Below are positions 28,001 to 36,750 of a stretch of DNA of 64,000 bases, piece after piece; position 1 is the stretch's first letter, and every line of letters starts with the position of its first letter. The stretch is from Paraglaciecola marina. GTDB lineage: Bacteria; Pseudomonadota; Gammaproteobacteria; Enterobacterales; Alteromonadaceae. The translations under genes and the position numbers were made by a program. The notes beneath the pieces were generated by a model that was given only the letters and a program-made list of their open reading frames with translations, was not told the DNA's origin and searched no databases. The stretch is from positions 1 to 64,000 of the forward strand of contig NZ_SAIS01000018.1 in NCBI RefSeq assembly GCF_004360155.1, given 5' to 3'.

Positions 28001-28979
28001 GATATTGCCGCTTATTCAACGCATCAGCTGTATCTCGTATCTCTCGCTCACCACTCAAAAACACCAATATATCACCGGGCTTTTCTGTGATTAACTCATC
28101 TACAGCTTCTGTTATAGCTTGTATCTGATCATAATCACCTTGTTCTGTTTCTTTGTAGCGAATTTCAACAGGAAAGGTTCTACCGCTTACTTCAATAACA
28201 GGCGCATCATTGAAGTGTTTTGAAAAACGCTGCGGATCTATAGTGGCTGAGGTGATGATTAGCTTTAAATCAGGGCGACGAGGTAATAACTGTTTTAAAT
28301 ATCCTAAAATAAAATCAATGTTTAAGCTTCTTTCGTGAGCCTCATCTATGATAATAGTGTCGTATTGATTTAGAAACTTATCCTGTTGAATTTCGGCGAG
28401 TAAAATACCGTCAGTCATCAACTTAATGTAAGTATTGTCTGAGACTTGGTCAGAAAACCTGATTTTAAAGCCTACTTGATGGCCTAAAGGCGTTTTTAAC
28501 TCATCGGCTATTCTATTGGCTACTGTTCTTGCGGCTAAACGCCTGGGTTGTGTGTGTCCAATTAAACCTCTAACGCCTCTACCTAGCTCTAAACAAATCT
28601 TAGGTATTTGGGTAGTTTTACCCGAGCCCGTCTCGCCAGCTATGATCACCACTTGGTTAGCATCAATGGCATCAGCTATTTCTTGTTTCTTGTCACTTAC
28701 CGGTAAGTCTGGATATTCAATGTCAGGACACTGATTAAGCCTTGTCTCAAATAAAGATTTAGAGCTCTGAACATCCTTATTTAACTTGGCTAAGTATTCC
28801 TGTTGTTTGTCTGCAGATATTTTTGCAACCCGGTGCAGCCTAGACAACAGCCGAAACTTATCTTTTGATAGGCAAGACACAATGTCTTCAGATAATTGTT
28901 TAATACTTACTTGCTTAGTTTTAGCTTGTTCAGGGGACAAAAATGACGCTCTACTTTTAGTTACAGGAGATAGGTTCAA
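25032..28979 (-). CDS. hrpA: ATP-dependent RNA helicase HrpA
   Basis: DEAH-box RNA helicase of 1315 residues, close to the roughly 1300 of E. coli HrpA, which rescues stalled or collided ribosomes. The Walker A GETGSGKTTQIPK and the DEAH motif (IIDEAHERS) are in the N-terminal third, followed by SAT, the helicase C domain with NQRAGRCGRVS, the HA2/OB-fold region and the long HrpA-specific C-terminal domain (DUF3418). The start lies in a 300-odd-base divergent intergenic region shared with the YqaA gene. Confidence 0.96.
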   Translation of the reverse strand: MNLSPVTKSRASFLSPEQAKTKQVSIKQLSEDIVSCLSKDKFRLLSRLHRVAKISADKQQEYLAKLNKDVQSSKSLFETRLNQCPDIEYPDLPVSDKKQEIADAIDANQVVIIAGETGSGKTTQIPKICLELGRGVRGLIGHTQPRRLAARTVANRIADELKTPLGHQVGFKIRFSDQVSDNTYIKLMTDGILLAEIQQDKFLNQYDTIIIDEAHERSLNIDFILGYLKQLLPRRPDLKLIITSATIDPQRFSKHFNDAPVIEVSGRTFPVEIRYKETEQGDYDQIQAITEAVDELITEKPGDILVFLSGEREIRDTADALNKRQYRHTEVLPLYARLSNAEQNKVFAAHSGRRIVLATNVAETSLTVPGIKYVIDPGTARVSRYSVRSKVQRLPIEAISQASANQRAGRCGRVSNGICIRLYSEEDYLNRDLFTDPEILRTNLASVILQMMALNFGKIDAFPFVQPPDSRSINDGFKLLEELGATDSEKGRQRLTTRGKQLAKLPIDPRYARMVIEADKLNCLHEIQVIAAGLSIQDPRERPQDKKQQADQKHEDFTNKESDFLGYFQLWQIFKEQQQSLSSNQLRTWCKKHFINFMRMREWQDIVSQLKKSCAELGFGISSQEASYQAIHQAIISGLLSHIGTKDKDREYLGARNSRFMIFPGSGLAKSQPKWTMVAELVETAHLFGRVAAKIESDWIEPLAQHLTKTEYSEPHWSKKQGVVQAFEKVTLYGLVIVNQRRRNFSQIDPVGSREIFIREALVNMESKMNFTFLSHNQSIIENVENLEDKSRRRDLLVDEETLVLFYADKLPDYVCSEASFKKWWKKASAITPELLNFDPKSLLKKTTSHIDAHSFPETFKQNNLTLALDYHFDPKDIDDGVSLMVPLALLNQVTPQGLDWLIPGLRHELIVALIKGLPKSIRKNFVPAPNYADACLADMQQVDKKGEMLAFLPSLSLKLKRMTGVEVEIEDWQLDKLPPHLVFNIKVLNNKGTVITQGRDLIKLQQQLQSKVKENLQQVATPEVEQSGLVEWSIDTIPEEFINKNSGYEIKAYPALVNEGKTVAVKLFEQPNIAQESHKIGLRQLIILSIPSPVKYLQDKLPNKAKLGLYFNPFGQIRALIDDCIDAAVDHMIDSYSNEFNTAIRDKAHFQKVTERVRQDINEEVLEIAQKVEVGLTIAHGIKKKMKGNVPLNLIYAHGHIKAQLDSLVYKGFVADVGANKLNDWQRYIKAITKRLEKLPIDPTKDKLHQLNIEKAEAAYKSKCNQFPANQPLPKELKEVRWLIQELHVSFFAQQLGTSTPISMKRILTYLDSL

Positions 28980-29348
28980 CGAAAATAAGGGCAGATCCTA
29001 GAAGAAGAGCAATGCAAATTCCAGCAAAATAAACATTTAAGCTAGTTATGCCCTATTTATTGTTACGTATAAGTATGGTTCTTCCCAAAAAAGAAATAAT
29101 TAAAAAGTGCCATTATTAACGATAATAATAGAGTACTAAGTGTAATAACTTACCAATTTAAGACGCAGTTTAAGTTTGTAATTATTACACTATAGAAGGC
29201 TGCCCTTCTCAAAGTAATAAAAAATAATCTAACATTATCATATAGTTATAATCTGGCATGTATATGGCTTTAGGTTAAGGAGTTAAGGAAATTGGAGATA
29301 TCAACCGATCCAGTTTTATTAAACACCCAAACTTGCTATAGGACTTTT
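28980..29348. other. Divergent intergenic region between hrpA and the YqaA gene
   Basis: About 370 bases without a convincing gene. It must hold both promoters. The only structure noticed is the perfect 10-bp inverted repeat at 29139-29191 (separate entry). No terminator or RNA gene was recognised. Confidence 0.5.
29139..29191. repeat. Inverted repeat in hrpA/yqaA spacer
   Basis: Perfect 10-bp arms AGTGTAATAA (29139-29148) and TTATTACACT (29182-29191) with a 33-base spacer. It could be paired operator half-sites or a long-loop hairpin; no T-run follows. Confidence 0.5.
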
Positions 29349-29918
29349 ATGATAGATTATTTGCGTACCAAGACTAAAGAGTTAATCGACTCACCCAAGG
29401 TCTATCCAATATTAACTATTATGTCATTCCTAGAATCAATTATTGTGCCTATTCCGTTAGAAACAATACTGATCCCCTTGATGCAAGCCAGGCGTGAAAA
29501 AATCTGGCTATTAGCATGTGCGGCAACCTTAGGCTGTGTTGTGGGTGCTATGGTTGGGTATCTCGTAGGCTACTTTTTGTATGATACTTTTGCCGAGCAA
29601 ATCGCAAGTTTGTTTTCAGACCCGCAACAGTTGCAACAAGTGACGTCAAAAATGCAAGAAAAAGGGTTTTGGTATGTGTTGTCAATTGGCTTAGTCCCGA
29701 TTCCATTTCAAATAGCCATGTTAGCGGCGGGTGCGGCTAAGTTTTCGTTTTATATGTTTATCTTGGCTACATTAATTGCTCGCTCAGTGCGTTATTTTGG
29801 ATTAGCAATATTAGTGATGATAGCGGGAAATCAAGCAGAGGCCATGTTCAAAAAGTATAAATTGCCCACTACTATTGTGATAACAGTCTTAGTGATTGTT
29901 ATATGGTTTGTGCTCTAG
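29349..29918 (+). CDS. yqaA: YqaA-type (DedA/VTT superfamily) membrane protein
   Basis: Small integral membrane protein of 189 residues from the chosen start, with the FLESIIVPIPLETIL segment and GLVPIPFQIAMLAAG that are typical of the DedA/VTT (SNARE-associated) superfamily and the YqaA branch. Function unknown, probably lipid-flippase-like or membrane homeostasis. The frame could start at TTG 29292, but ATG 29349, preceded by AGGA at a spacing of five bases and matching the family N-terminus MIDYLRTKT, is preferred. Confidence 0.8.
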   Translation: MIDYLRTKTKELIDSPKVYPILTIMSFLESIIVPIPLETILIPLMQARREKIWLLACAATLGCVVGAMVGYLVGYFLYDTFAEQIASLFSDPQQLQQVTSKMQEKGFWYVLSIGLVPIPFQIAMLAAGAAKFSFYMFILATLIARSVRYFGLAILVMIAGNQAEAMFKKYKLPTTIVITVLVIVIWFVL

Positions 29919-29923
29919 AATCA

Positions 29924-30028
29924 ATGTTTCAATTCATTGCACTGCTCACTCTGTTCATTGCTTCACCACTGGCATTAATTGCCTTAAAAGTTTCGACTTT
30001 GTTAAATCCACTCAAAGTTTGCCGTTAA
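29924..30028 (+). CDS. Possible 34-residue hydrophobic peptide
   Basis: Short frame starting with MFQFIALLTLF and ending at TAA 30028. It has one hydrophobic helix and a short positively charged end, the shape of a small single-span membrane protein. It begins 5 bases after the YqaA stop with no good ribosome binding site, and occupies half of the 202-base spacer ahead of sbcB. It could be chance. Confidence 0.3.
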   Translation: MFQFIALLTLFIASPLALIALKVSTLLNPLKVCR

Positions 30029-30120
30029 CCTTTTGTGGCAATTGAATTCAAGTTTGTATAAACATTAGAATCACAACATAATATGCAAAATAAACAATCC
30101 AAGGCACTTAGCGGTCCTCA

Positions 30121-31560
30121 ATGAACAACCAAAAAAAAGCTTCTATCTACTGGCACGACTATGAAACATGGGGTGCAAACCCTCAAAAAGATCTGCCTTG
30201 CCAATTTGCAGGTATAAGAACCGATTTGGACCTTAATATCATTAATGAGCCTTTAATGATTTATAGCCAAATTCCAAACGATTGTTTACCGCAACCTGAA
30301 GCGTGTCTAATAACCGGAATTACCCCACAAAAATCAATTCTGAAAGGGACAACAGAAAAACAGTTCATTGATAAAATCCATGACGAATTTTCAAAACCTA
30401 GTACGTGTGTAGCTGGATATAATAATATCCGTTTTGACGATGAAATCACGCGCTACACTTTATATAGGAACTTTTACGATCCTTATGCTCATGAGTGGAA
30501 AGATGGCAACAGCCGTTGGGATATCATTGACCTAGTGAGAGCGTGTTATGCATTAAGGCCAGAAGGTATAGAATGGCCTTTAAACGACAAAGGCTTGCCG
30601 AGTTTTAGATTAGAAGATTTAACTAAAGCTAACGGTATAGAGCATCAAGATGCCCATGATGCCATGTCGGATGTTTACGCCACCATTGCAATGGCTAAGC
30701 TAATTAAACAGCACCACCCAAAACTGTTTGATTATGTATTTGAGCTAAAAAATAAAAACAAAGTACTAGAGTTGATGAATTTCAATCAACTCACTCCACT
30801 TGTTCATATATCCTCTAAAATCTCATCAGAATATGGCTGCTGCACCTGGATTGTTCCAGTTGGCGTTCATCCTCACAATAAAAATGCCATTATTGTCTTA
30901 AATCTTGCGCTGGACCCAAGTCCACTTTTTGAACTCTCAGCCAACGAAATTAAAGAACGACTTTACACGCCGACCGCTTTACTTGCAGAAGGAGAACAGC
31001 GTCTACCTGTTAAATTAGTTCATATAAATAAATGTCCTATTTTAGCGCCTGCTAAAACCTTAACCACAGAAAACGCAGAGCGACTAAAAATCGATAGACA
31101 ACAGTGTCTACAGAACTTACAAATCATTAAAGATAATGTTTCATTAGTAGATAAGTTAACAGAGGTGTATGACAGTAAGTATAGTGCTAGCGATGTTGAC
31201 CCTGAACATGCTCTTTATTCTGGAGGTTTCTTCAGTAAAAATGATAAAGATCTGATGCAGCAAATTGTAACAGCGGATGCTCAAGGACTAACAGCGACAG
31301 ACTTTCCTTTTGAAGACGAACGTTTACACACACTATTGTTTAGATATAAAGCTCGTAACTTCCCAGAAACCTTAACTGATACAGAGTTACAAAAGTGGCA
31401 GCGGTATAGAGAGTATAAATTTTTTGATAATGAGTCTAAAGCCAATATAAAAATGCCGGAATACATGATGGAACTGGAAGAGTTATACCAAAAACATGCA
31501 AATCAACCAGACAAGCTAACTATCATTAAGGCGTTACATGATTACGCTGTTAAGTTATAA
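30121..31560 (+). CDS. sbcB: Exodeoxyribonuclease I
   Basis: Processive 3'-5' single-strand DNA exonuclease used in mismatch repair and recombination. The DEDDh exonuclease motifs are visible: Exo I in WHDYETWG, Exo II in GYNNIRFDDE and Exo III in HDAMSDVYATI, followed by the SH3-like and C-terminal helical domains. The 479-residue length equals that of E. coli ExoI (475). Single gene with its own promoter in the spacer upstream. Confidence 0.96.
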   Translation: MNNQKKASIYWHDYETWGANPQKDLPCQFAGIRTDLDLNIINEPLMIYSQIPNDCLPQPEACLITGITPQKSILKGTTEKQFIDKIHDEFSKPSTCVAGYNNIRFDDEITRYTLYRNFYDPYAHEWKDGNSRWDIIDLVRACYALRPEGIEWPLNDKGLPSFRLEDLTKANGIEHQDAHDAMSDVYATIAMAKLIKQHHPKLFDYVFELKNKNKVLELMNFNQLTPLVHISSKISSEYGCCTWIVPVGVHPHNKNAIIVLNLALDPSPLFELSANEIKERLYTPTALLAEGEQRLPVKLVHINKCPILAPAKTLTTENAERLKIDRQQCLQNLQIIKDNVSLVDKLTEVYDSKYSASDVDPEHALYSGGFFSKNDKDLMQQIVTADAQGLTATDFPFEDERLHTLLFRYKARNFPETLTDTELQKWQRYREYKFFDNESKANIKMPEYMMELEELYQKHANQPDKLTIIKALHDYAVKL

Positions 31561-31681
31561 AAAGGTTGCGAATTGTAGTCTATTTTTCTAATGTACGGAT
31601 TTGGTTAGTCGATACAAATTAAGTTAATAATAATTAAAATCTATACATATTCTATTTATGTAAATAGATAAAGGCGAATAA

Positions 31682-33337
31682 ATGTTGGGTGTAACCTTAA
31701 AAGTTGATGAAAATGATCTGTATTTATATATAGAAATATCGCCACAACTTGTCGAAAATAAATTAGATGTTAACTATATCTATTCCTTGATAAAAAAAAG
31801 TGAATTTAGTCAATTATTTATTTACGAAGAAAATGTTATCGACATTATTACCACCTACAAAACCTCCCTAAAAAAAGATGATCAGTCCGTTATTAGTGCT
31901 CGCATCGGGGAAAGAAAAAACTGTAAAATTCGATGCACTATATTAGAAGACCAACTATCTGCACATTTAGAAATAACAATTGGCTACGGTGGAAAACTGC
32001 CAACTACACAATCTTTGATTAACCTTCTTAAAAAAAATAATGTAAAAAGAGGCATTAGTACCAAACGAATTGCAGAATTAGTTCAAAAATGTAGTACGGC
32101 AAATTCCGGCGAAATTATTGATAACATAGTTGCCATTGGTCTACCTCCTAGAGCGGGAAAACCTTCAAAACTGATGCCTTTAGTTCCAAATGCGCTCGAG
32201 AGAATTTTAATGCCGCAGAGCGTAAACGAAAGTCGTGTAGATATGCGTAACTTAGGAGCTATTATTTCAGTAAAAATAGGGGCCGAATTGCTACGACGTA
32301 TGCCTCCTGGATCAGGACGAAATGGATATTCAGTGTGCGGTGATGTCATTGAAGCAAAAGCTGGAGAGTGGCAAAATTTTAGGCCTGGGGATGGAACGGT
32401 TATTAGTGATCACGATGAGAATTTACTTGTAGCCGATATTTCAGGTATGCCTAAATTCAAAGACCAAAGAATGTGGGTCGATGATATTTTTACCTGTAAA
32501 GGTGTCAATGTGGGTACCGGTAATGTGGATTATGATGGGTCAGTGTTGGTAAATGGTGATGTAACTGAAAAAATGGAGATTACCGCAACCGGAGATATCA
32601 CCATCAATGGATTTGTTGAATCTGCAACAATAAAGGCTGGCGGAGATATCATTATCACCGAAGGCGCTATGGGTAAAGTTAATGATAACGCCACAGAATA
32701 TAGTACAAAGCTCATATCTAAAGGTAATGTTCATGTTCAACATGGGCAAGGTTTAGACATTTCATGTAATGGTAATGTAACGATTGGTAGGCAATTAGCT
32801 CATAGTAAAGTACTTTGTAAGGGCAAGGTTACTGTTGGAGCGATTGCTAAACCTAACGGAAATATTTTTTCTTGTATTATCAACTGTAACGATGGTGTTT
32901 CTGCGGGGACATTTGGCGCAGTATCTGGTAGTAATTTAAGCATTGATTTTAGCGAAGGTTTTATTAGGTTAATAGAACGCAAAGAAACCTTAGACGAACT
33001 TGTAAAACAGCTAAGGCAAAATAGTGGACGTCATATGGAGAGGATTAAGCTTATAAATTCCAAATCAATTCCTAAAGATATGCAACAAAGGGTTGATGAA
33101 GCTAATCAATTATTTCAAAGTGAAATACAGTTATTACAATGGTTAGAAATTAAAGCTGCAGAAGTATTAAAAGCAAAAAATGATTATCAATCTAACATTC
33201 AAATTATAGCTAATAAGCGTATTTATCCTGGGGTAATATTAAAACTTAACACTAAGAGCTGGCGACCAGAAAGTGAGCTGGAGGCGACCAAAATATCTTA
33301 TCTTGGTCATCAATGGAAAGTAGAACCAATTACTTAA
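31682..33337 (+). CDS. FapA-family (DUF342) beta-helix protein
   Basis: 551-residue protein of the FapA/DUF342 family. An N-terminal region of about 200 residues is followed by a glycine-spaced beta-helix stretch of about 230 residues (VLVNGDVTEKMEI, ITINGFVESATIK, NVHVQHGQGLDIS) typical of DUF342/FapA and bactofilin-like repeats, then a predicted coiled coil and a short C-terminal domain. The family is found near flagellar, chemotaxis or polar-localisation genes in several Gammaproteobacteria, but its function is unknown and this copy stands alone between sbcB and cmoM. Confidence 0.75.
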   Translation: MLGVTLKVDENDLYLYIEISPQLVENKLDVNYIYSLIKKSEFSQLFIYEENVIDIITTYKTSLKKDDQSVISARIGERKNCKIRCTILEDQLSAHLEITIGYGGKLPTTQSLINLLKKNNVKRGISTKRIAELVQKCSTANSGEIIDNIVAIGLPPRAGKPSKLMPLVPNALERILMPQSVNESRVDMRNLGAIISVKIGAELLRRMPPGSGRNGYSVCGDVIEAKAGEWQNFRPGDGTVISDHDENLLVADISGMPKFKDQRMWVDDIFTCKGVNVGTGNVDYDGSVLVNGDVTEKMEITATGDITINGFVESATIKAGGDIIITEGAMGKVNDNATEYSTKLISKGNVHVQHGQGLDISCNGNVTIGRQLAHSKVLCKGKVTVGAIAKPNGNIFSCIINCNDGVSAGTFGAVSGSNLSIDFSEGFIRLIERKETLDELVKQLRQNSGRHMERIKLINSKSIPKDMQQRVDEANQLFQSEIQLLQWLEIKAAEVLKAKNDYQSNIQIIANKRIYPGVILKLNTKSWRPESELEATKISYLGHQWKVEPIT

Positions 33338-33375
33338 CTTTCTATAACCCATGCAGCAACTGGTGATTTTTAACT

Positions 33376-34137
33376 TTATTGCTTTTGAGAAATTGCCAAA
33401 AAGTACTTTCCTAACCACAAATATGGCTCTTCACTACTGTATTTTAATTCCATAGCTCTAAGCTGCTCGTACATTGAAACCTGTTTATCTAAATCTCTCA
33501 AATAGTCATGAAAACATCTAATCCCAGCTAGCTGAATAATATCCAATGGCAAGGTTTGTAAATATGATAAAATATACTTAGGCTTTTGTGGATTATTAGG
33601 GCTTAACCGCACCACGTTCTTTTTTGTCATTCCTCGCTCAACATAATCAATATTTCCATAGAGTACATTCCCAAAAAGTTGCGCATCATAATTAAAGAAG
33701 GACAACGACAGATAACCATTATTTTTGGCAAGAGCAACGAGTTTATTGATGACTGGAAGTGGTTCCTTTAGCCACTCTAACACTGCATGACAAATCACTA
33801 AATCATATTGAGTTGATTCAGGCAGTGATAAAATATCGGTATGTGATAGAGTCAAATTAGCATGGTCACCTAAGTTTTCACTCGCTAGTTCTAAGGCTTC
33901 AGAAGATATATCTGTCAAAGTAACGTTATGGCCTAACCTTAGTAAAGCTTCAGTCATTTTACCGGTCCCCCCTCCTGCGTCTAAAATATTTAGTGGGGTG
34001 TTATTCAGACCTATATTTTTTTGTAAATAATGAAGTAATAATTCATGGCGTAACTGACCTTTAGTCGAACCATAAATATTCTTATTAAATTTGTTTGCTA
34101 AAGTATCAAAGCTTTGATCACTCGAATTATTTTCCAT
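33376..34137 (-). CDS. cmoM: tRNA 5-carboxymethoxyuridine methyltransferase CmoM-like
   Basis: Class I SAM-dependent methyltransferase of 253 residues. Motif I is ILDAGGGTGKM (about residues 43 to 53), motif II includes LTDISSEAL, and the DLVICHAVLEWL motif is characteristic of CmoM/SmtA, which converts cmo5U34 to mcmo5U34 in tRNA. The gene is 17 bases from the Nif3-like gene on the same strand. Confidence 0.85.
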   Translation of the reverse strand: MENNSSDQSFDTLANKFNKNIYGSTKGQLRHELLLHYLQKNIGLNNTPLNILDAGGGTGKMTEALLRLGHNVTLTDISSEALELASENLGDHANLTLSHTDILSLPESTQYDLVICHAVLEWLKEPLPVINKLVALAKNNGYLSLSFFNYDAQLFGNVLYGNIDYVERGMTKKNVVRLSPNNPQKPKYILSYLQTLPLDIIQLAGIRCFHDYLRDLDKQVSMYEQLRAMELKYSSEEPYLWLGKYFLAISQKQ

Positions 34138-34154
34138 TTAAACCTTCTCTAAAC

Positions 34155-34916
34155 TCAAGCGGGATTATGGACATCTATAAAAATAGATTCGATGCCCAAA
34201 TAATTTTGTATATGCTCACCTAACGCTTTAGCACCGTACCTTTCTGTGGCATGGTGACCACAAGCATAAAAATGTATATTCATTTCCCTAGCTATATGGA
34301 TAGTTTGCTCTGAGACTTCGCCGGTTATAAATGCATCTATCTTTTGATTTGCTGCTTGTTCAATATAGCCTTGCCCTCCCCCGGTACACCAAGCTATTGT
34401 GTTGATTTCATTTTTATCTGCAGGTTCATGTAATGGCATTTTATTGAGGCTTAAGTGAATTTTTTGATTCAACTGTTCAGGGGTAATGGGATGTGGGAAA
34501 CGACCTTTCATTACTACACTTTGAGAATTCCCCTCTTCAAGTGGTACTAGATCAATAATGCCCAAGCGTTTAGCTAACTGAGCGTTATTACCAAGCTCTG
34601 GGTGTATGTCTAATGGCAAATGGTAGGCATACAAGTTGATATCATGTTCTAAAAGGGTACTGATCCTTTTCTTTTTCATACCGGTTAAACAGGGCGACTC
34701 ACCTTTCCAAAAGTAACCATGATGTACAATAATCGCATCAGCCCCAACATCCACAGCTTGATCAATTAGCGCTTGTGATGCAGTGACACCCGTAACTATT
34801 TTAGTAATGCTTGTTTTACCTTCAACCTGAAGCCCATTGGGGCAAAAGTCATTTATTTTTTCAGGTGTAAGTACTGAATCTAGAAAGTTTAACAGTTGAA
34901 AATTAGTAATATCCAT
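34155..34916 (-). CDS. ybgI: Nif3-like dinuclear metal centre hexameric protein (YbgI)
   Basis: About 253-residue member of the Nif3/GTP cyclohydrolase I type 2 family. Conserved metal-binding motifs are HHGYFWKGESP (about residue 65) and the C-terminal HHATERYG. The frame is open from 34964, but the ATG at 34916 with AGGAAA upstream and the N-terminus MDITNFQLLNFLDSVLTP fits the family. Biochemical role uncertain. Divergent from the small SyrB-like gene. Confidence 0.88.
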   Translation of the reverse strand: MDITNFQLLNFLDSVLTPEKINDFCPNGLQVEGKTSITKIVTGVTASQALIDQAVDVGADAIIVHHGYFWKGESPCLTGMKKKRISTLLEHDINLYAYHLPLDIHPELGNNAQLAKRLGIIDLVPLEEGNSQSVVMKGRFPHPITPEQLNQKIHLSLNKMPLHEPADKNEINTIAWCTGGGQGYIEQAANQKIDAFITGEVSEQTIHIAREMNIHFYACGHHATERYGAKALGEHIQNYLGIESIFIDVHNPA

Positions 34917-35050
34917 TGAGTTTCCTAGGTGAAATAATGAGCTAGATGCTTGAAATAGCAGCAAAATTAGACATTATAATTAAAACACGGTATAAAAGCC
35001 GACCATATTTTTTATTTCACTATAATTATTTAGAAGGCAAAGACCTGATT

Positions 35051-35362
35051 ATGAGTAAATTGGACAAAGACCTAGTCATCGCTGCATTTACGCAAGCCTA
35101 CACAACCGCTAATGGAAAAGCTCCTGAAATCGAAGCAAAAGGTGGTTGGTATAGTGTAGATGGTGGTAAAAATATAAGACTCGCTGCGTTAAACGATATG
35201 ATTTCTGAATTAGGCACATCGAACAAAGAAGGCCCTACGGCACCGAAAACACCTACCAAGAAAAAAGCAGCATCGAAAGCCAAAAGCTCTGGATTTTCAG
35301 TTAAATCTTTTTACGCAACAAAAATCCAAACAGAAAATGAAGGTGTTAAACTTCCTCGATGA
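35051..35362 (+). CDS. Small basic SyrB-like protein of unknown function
   Basis: 103-residue protein from the ATG at 35051; the longer upstream frame lacks family character. The first 60 residues (AAFTQAYTTANGKAPEIEAKGGWYSVDGG) resemble proteins labelled SyrB-like regulators in marine Gammaproteobacteria. This is followed by a Lys/Ala/Pro/Thr-rich linker and a short conserved tail. Function is not known; the linker suggests a two-part, perhaps nucleic-acid-binding, protein. Confidence 0.6.
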   Translation: MSKLDKDLVIAAFTQAYTTANGKAPEIEAKGGWYSVDGGKNIRLAALNDMISELGTSNKEGPTAPKTPTKKKAASKAKSSGFSVKSFYATKIQTENEGVKLPR

Positions 35363-35370
35363 TTTTCTAT

Positions 35371-35414
35371 TTTTTTAAAGCCTCTATTATTGTATTGCTA
35401 GGGGCTTTAAAAAA
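35371..35414. terminator. Long inverted repeat after the SyrB-like gene
   Basis: Sixteen-base arms TTTTTTAAAGCCTCTA (35371-35386) and TAGGGGCTTTAAAAAA (35399-35414), pairing except for one G-T, with a 12-base loop. Because the T-run lies on the left arm and the A-run on the right, it is not a standard terminator; it may nonetheless end the plus-strand transcript. Confidence 0.5.
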
Positions 35415-35526
35415 TTTCCCCTGCTTGCTATTTATAACCACAAATTACTAAGCTATTAAATTAAAAGCTAACAGCCATAGCTCTGATAGTTTACCCTAGC
35501 TTCAATCCTAATATTTTAGTCATTCC

Positions 35527-36747
35527 ATGAAGTTAATTAATAAATCCAATAAATTAGAAAATGTCTGTTACGAAATCAGAGGCCCAATTTTAACCGAAGC
35601 GAAAAAAATGGAAGATGAAGGGCACCGAATATTAAAACTAAATATTGGTAATCCTGCTCCATTTGGTTTTGAAGCCCCAGACGACATATTAAAAGATGTA
35701 ATCCACAATTTACCTAGCGCTCAAGGGTACTCAGATTCTAATGGCATTTATTCAGCCCGTGTCGCTGTGATGCAGTACTACCAACAAAAAAATATTAAGC
35801 AAGTAAAGGTTAATGATATTTTTTTGGGGAACGGTGTTAGTGAATTAATAGTCATGGCGATGCAAGGGTTATTGAATAATGATGACCAAGTATTACTACC
35901 AGCACCTGACTACCCACTATGGACCGCTGCGGTTAGTTTATCGTCTGGTGAGCCAGTGCATTATCGTTGTGATGAAAATAATGGGTGGCAACCGGACATT
36001 GAAGATATACGCAATAAAATTTCAGATAAAACAAAAGCGATTGTTTTAATCAATCCAAATAACCCCACTGGTGCGGTTTATTCTGTAGAAATTCTGAAGC
36101 AAATCATTGAGTTAGCCCGTGAATTTTCACTTGCTGTAATTAGTGATGAAATTTATGACAAAATTCTTTATGACGATGCAAAACATCACTGTATCGCATC
36201 TCTTGCTGAGGACGTATTTTTTATCACGCTAGGCGGTTTATCTAAAAACTATCGGATCGCGGGCTTTAGAGTGGGATGGTTAGTCGTAAGTGGTAATAAA
36301 TCTATTGCTAATGGATATATTGAAGGGCTAAACATTTTATCTTCAATGCGTATGTGTGCAAATGTACCAAGCCAACATGCAATTCAAACTGCATTAGGAG
36401 GTTATCAAAGTATTAATGAGTTGATTAGTCATGATGGCCGGTTAAAAGTACAAAGAGACATGGCCACTAAAATGCTAAATGCCGTTGATGGCTTAGAATG
36501 TATCTTGCCCAAAGGGGCCATGTATTGTTTCGTAAAAGTAGAGGCAGATAAATTCAATATCACTGATGATGAACAAATGATATACGATTTATTAAAAGCC
36601 GAAAAAATACTCCTTGTTCACGGTTCGGCTTTTAACCTAAATGAAGGCTGTTATTTTAGGTTGGTATTTTTACCCCATGTAGACATACTTAAACCTGCAT
36701 TAGAAGCGATAGCAAATTTCTTTAAAAGTTATAGACAGATTAATTAA
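35527..36747 (+). CDS. alaA: Alanine-synthesising aminotransferase AlaA
   Basis: PLP-dependent class I aminotransferase of 406 residues, equal in length to E. coli AlaA (405), which makes alanine from pyruvate and glutamate. The substrate and cofactor blocks are clear: NIGNPAPFGF, INPNNPTGAVY, SDEIYDKILYD, and the Schiff-base lysine in GGLSKNYRIAGFRVGW. The next gene, yfbR, begins three bases downstream, the same pair as in E. coli. Confidence 0.93.
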   Translation: MKLINKSNKLENVCYEIRGPILTEAKKMEDEGHRILKLNIGNPAPFGFEAPDDILKDVIHNLPSAQGYSDSNGIYSARVAVMQYYQQKNIKQVKVNDIFLGNGVSELIVMAMQGLLNNDDQVLLPAPDYPLWTAAVSLSSGEPVHYRCDENNGWQPDIEDIRNKISDKTKAIVLINPNNPTGAVYSVEILKQIIELAREFSLAVISDEIYDKILYDDAKHHCIASLAEDVFFITLGGLSKNYRIAGFRVGWLVVSGNKSIANGYIEGLNILSSMRMCANVPSQHAIQTALGGYQSINELISHDGRLKVQRDMATKMLNAVDGLECILPKGAMYCFVKVEADKFNITDDEQMIYDLLKAEKILLVHGSAFNLNEGCYFRLVFLPHVDILKPALEAIANFFKSYRQIN

Positions 36748-36750
36748 ACA

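Noticed and set aside
34946-35050. N-terminal extension of the SyrB-like protein
   Set aside because: Extension overlaps the Nif3-like promoter region and has no family similarity; the ATG at 35051 matches the conserved N-terminus.
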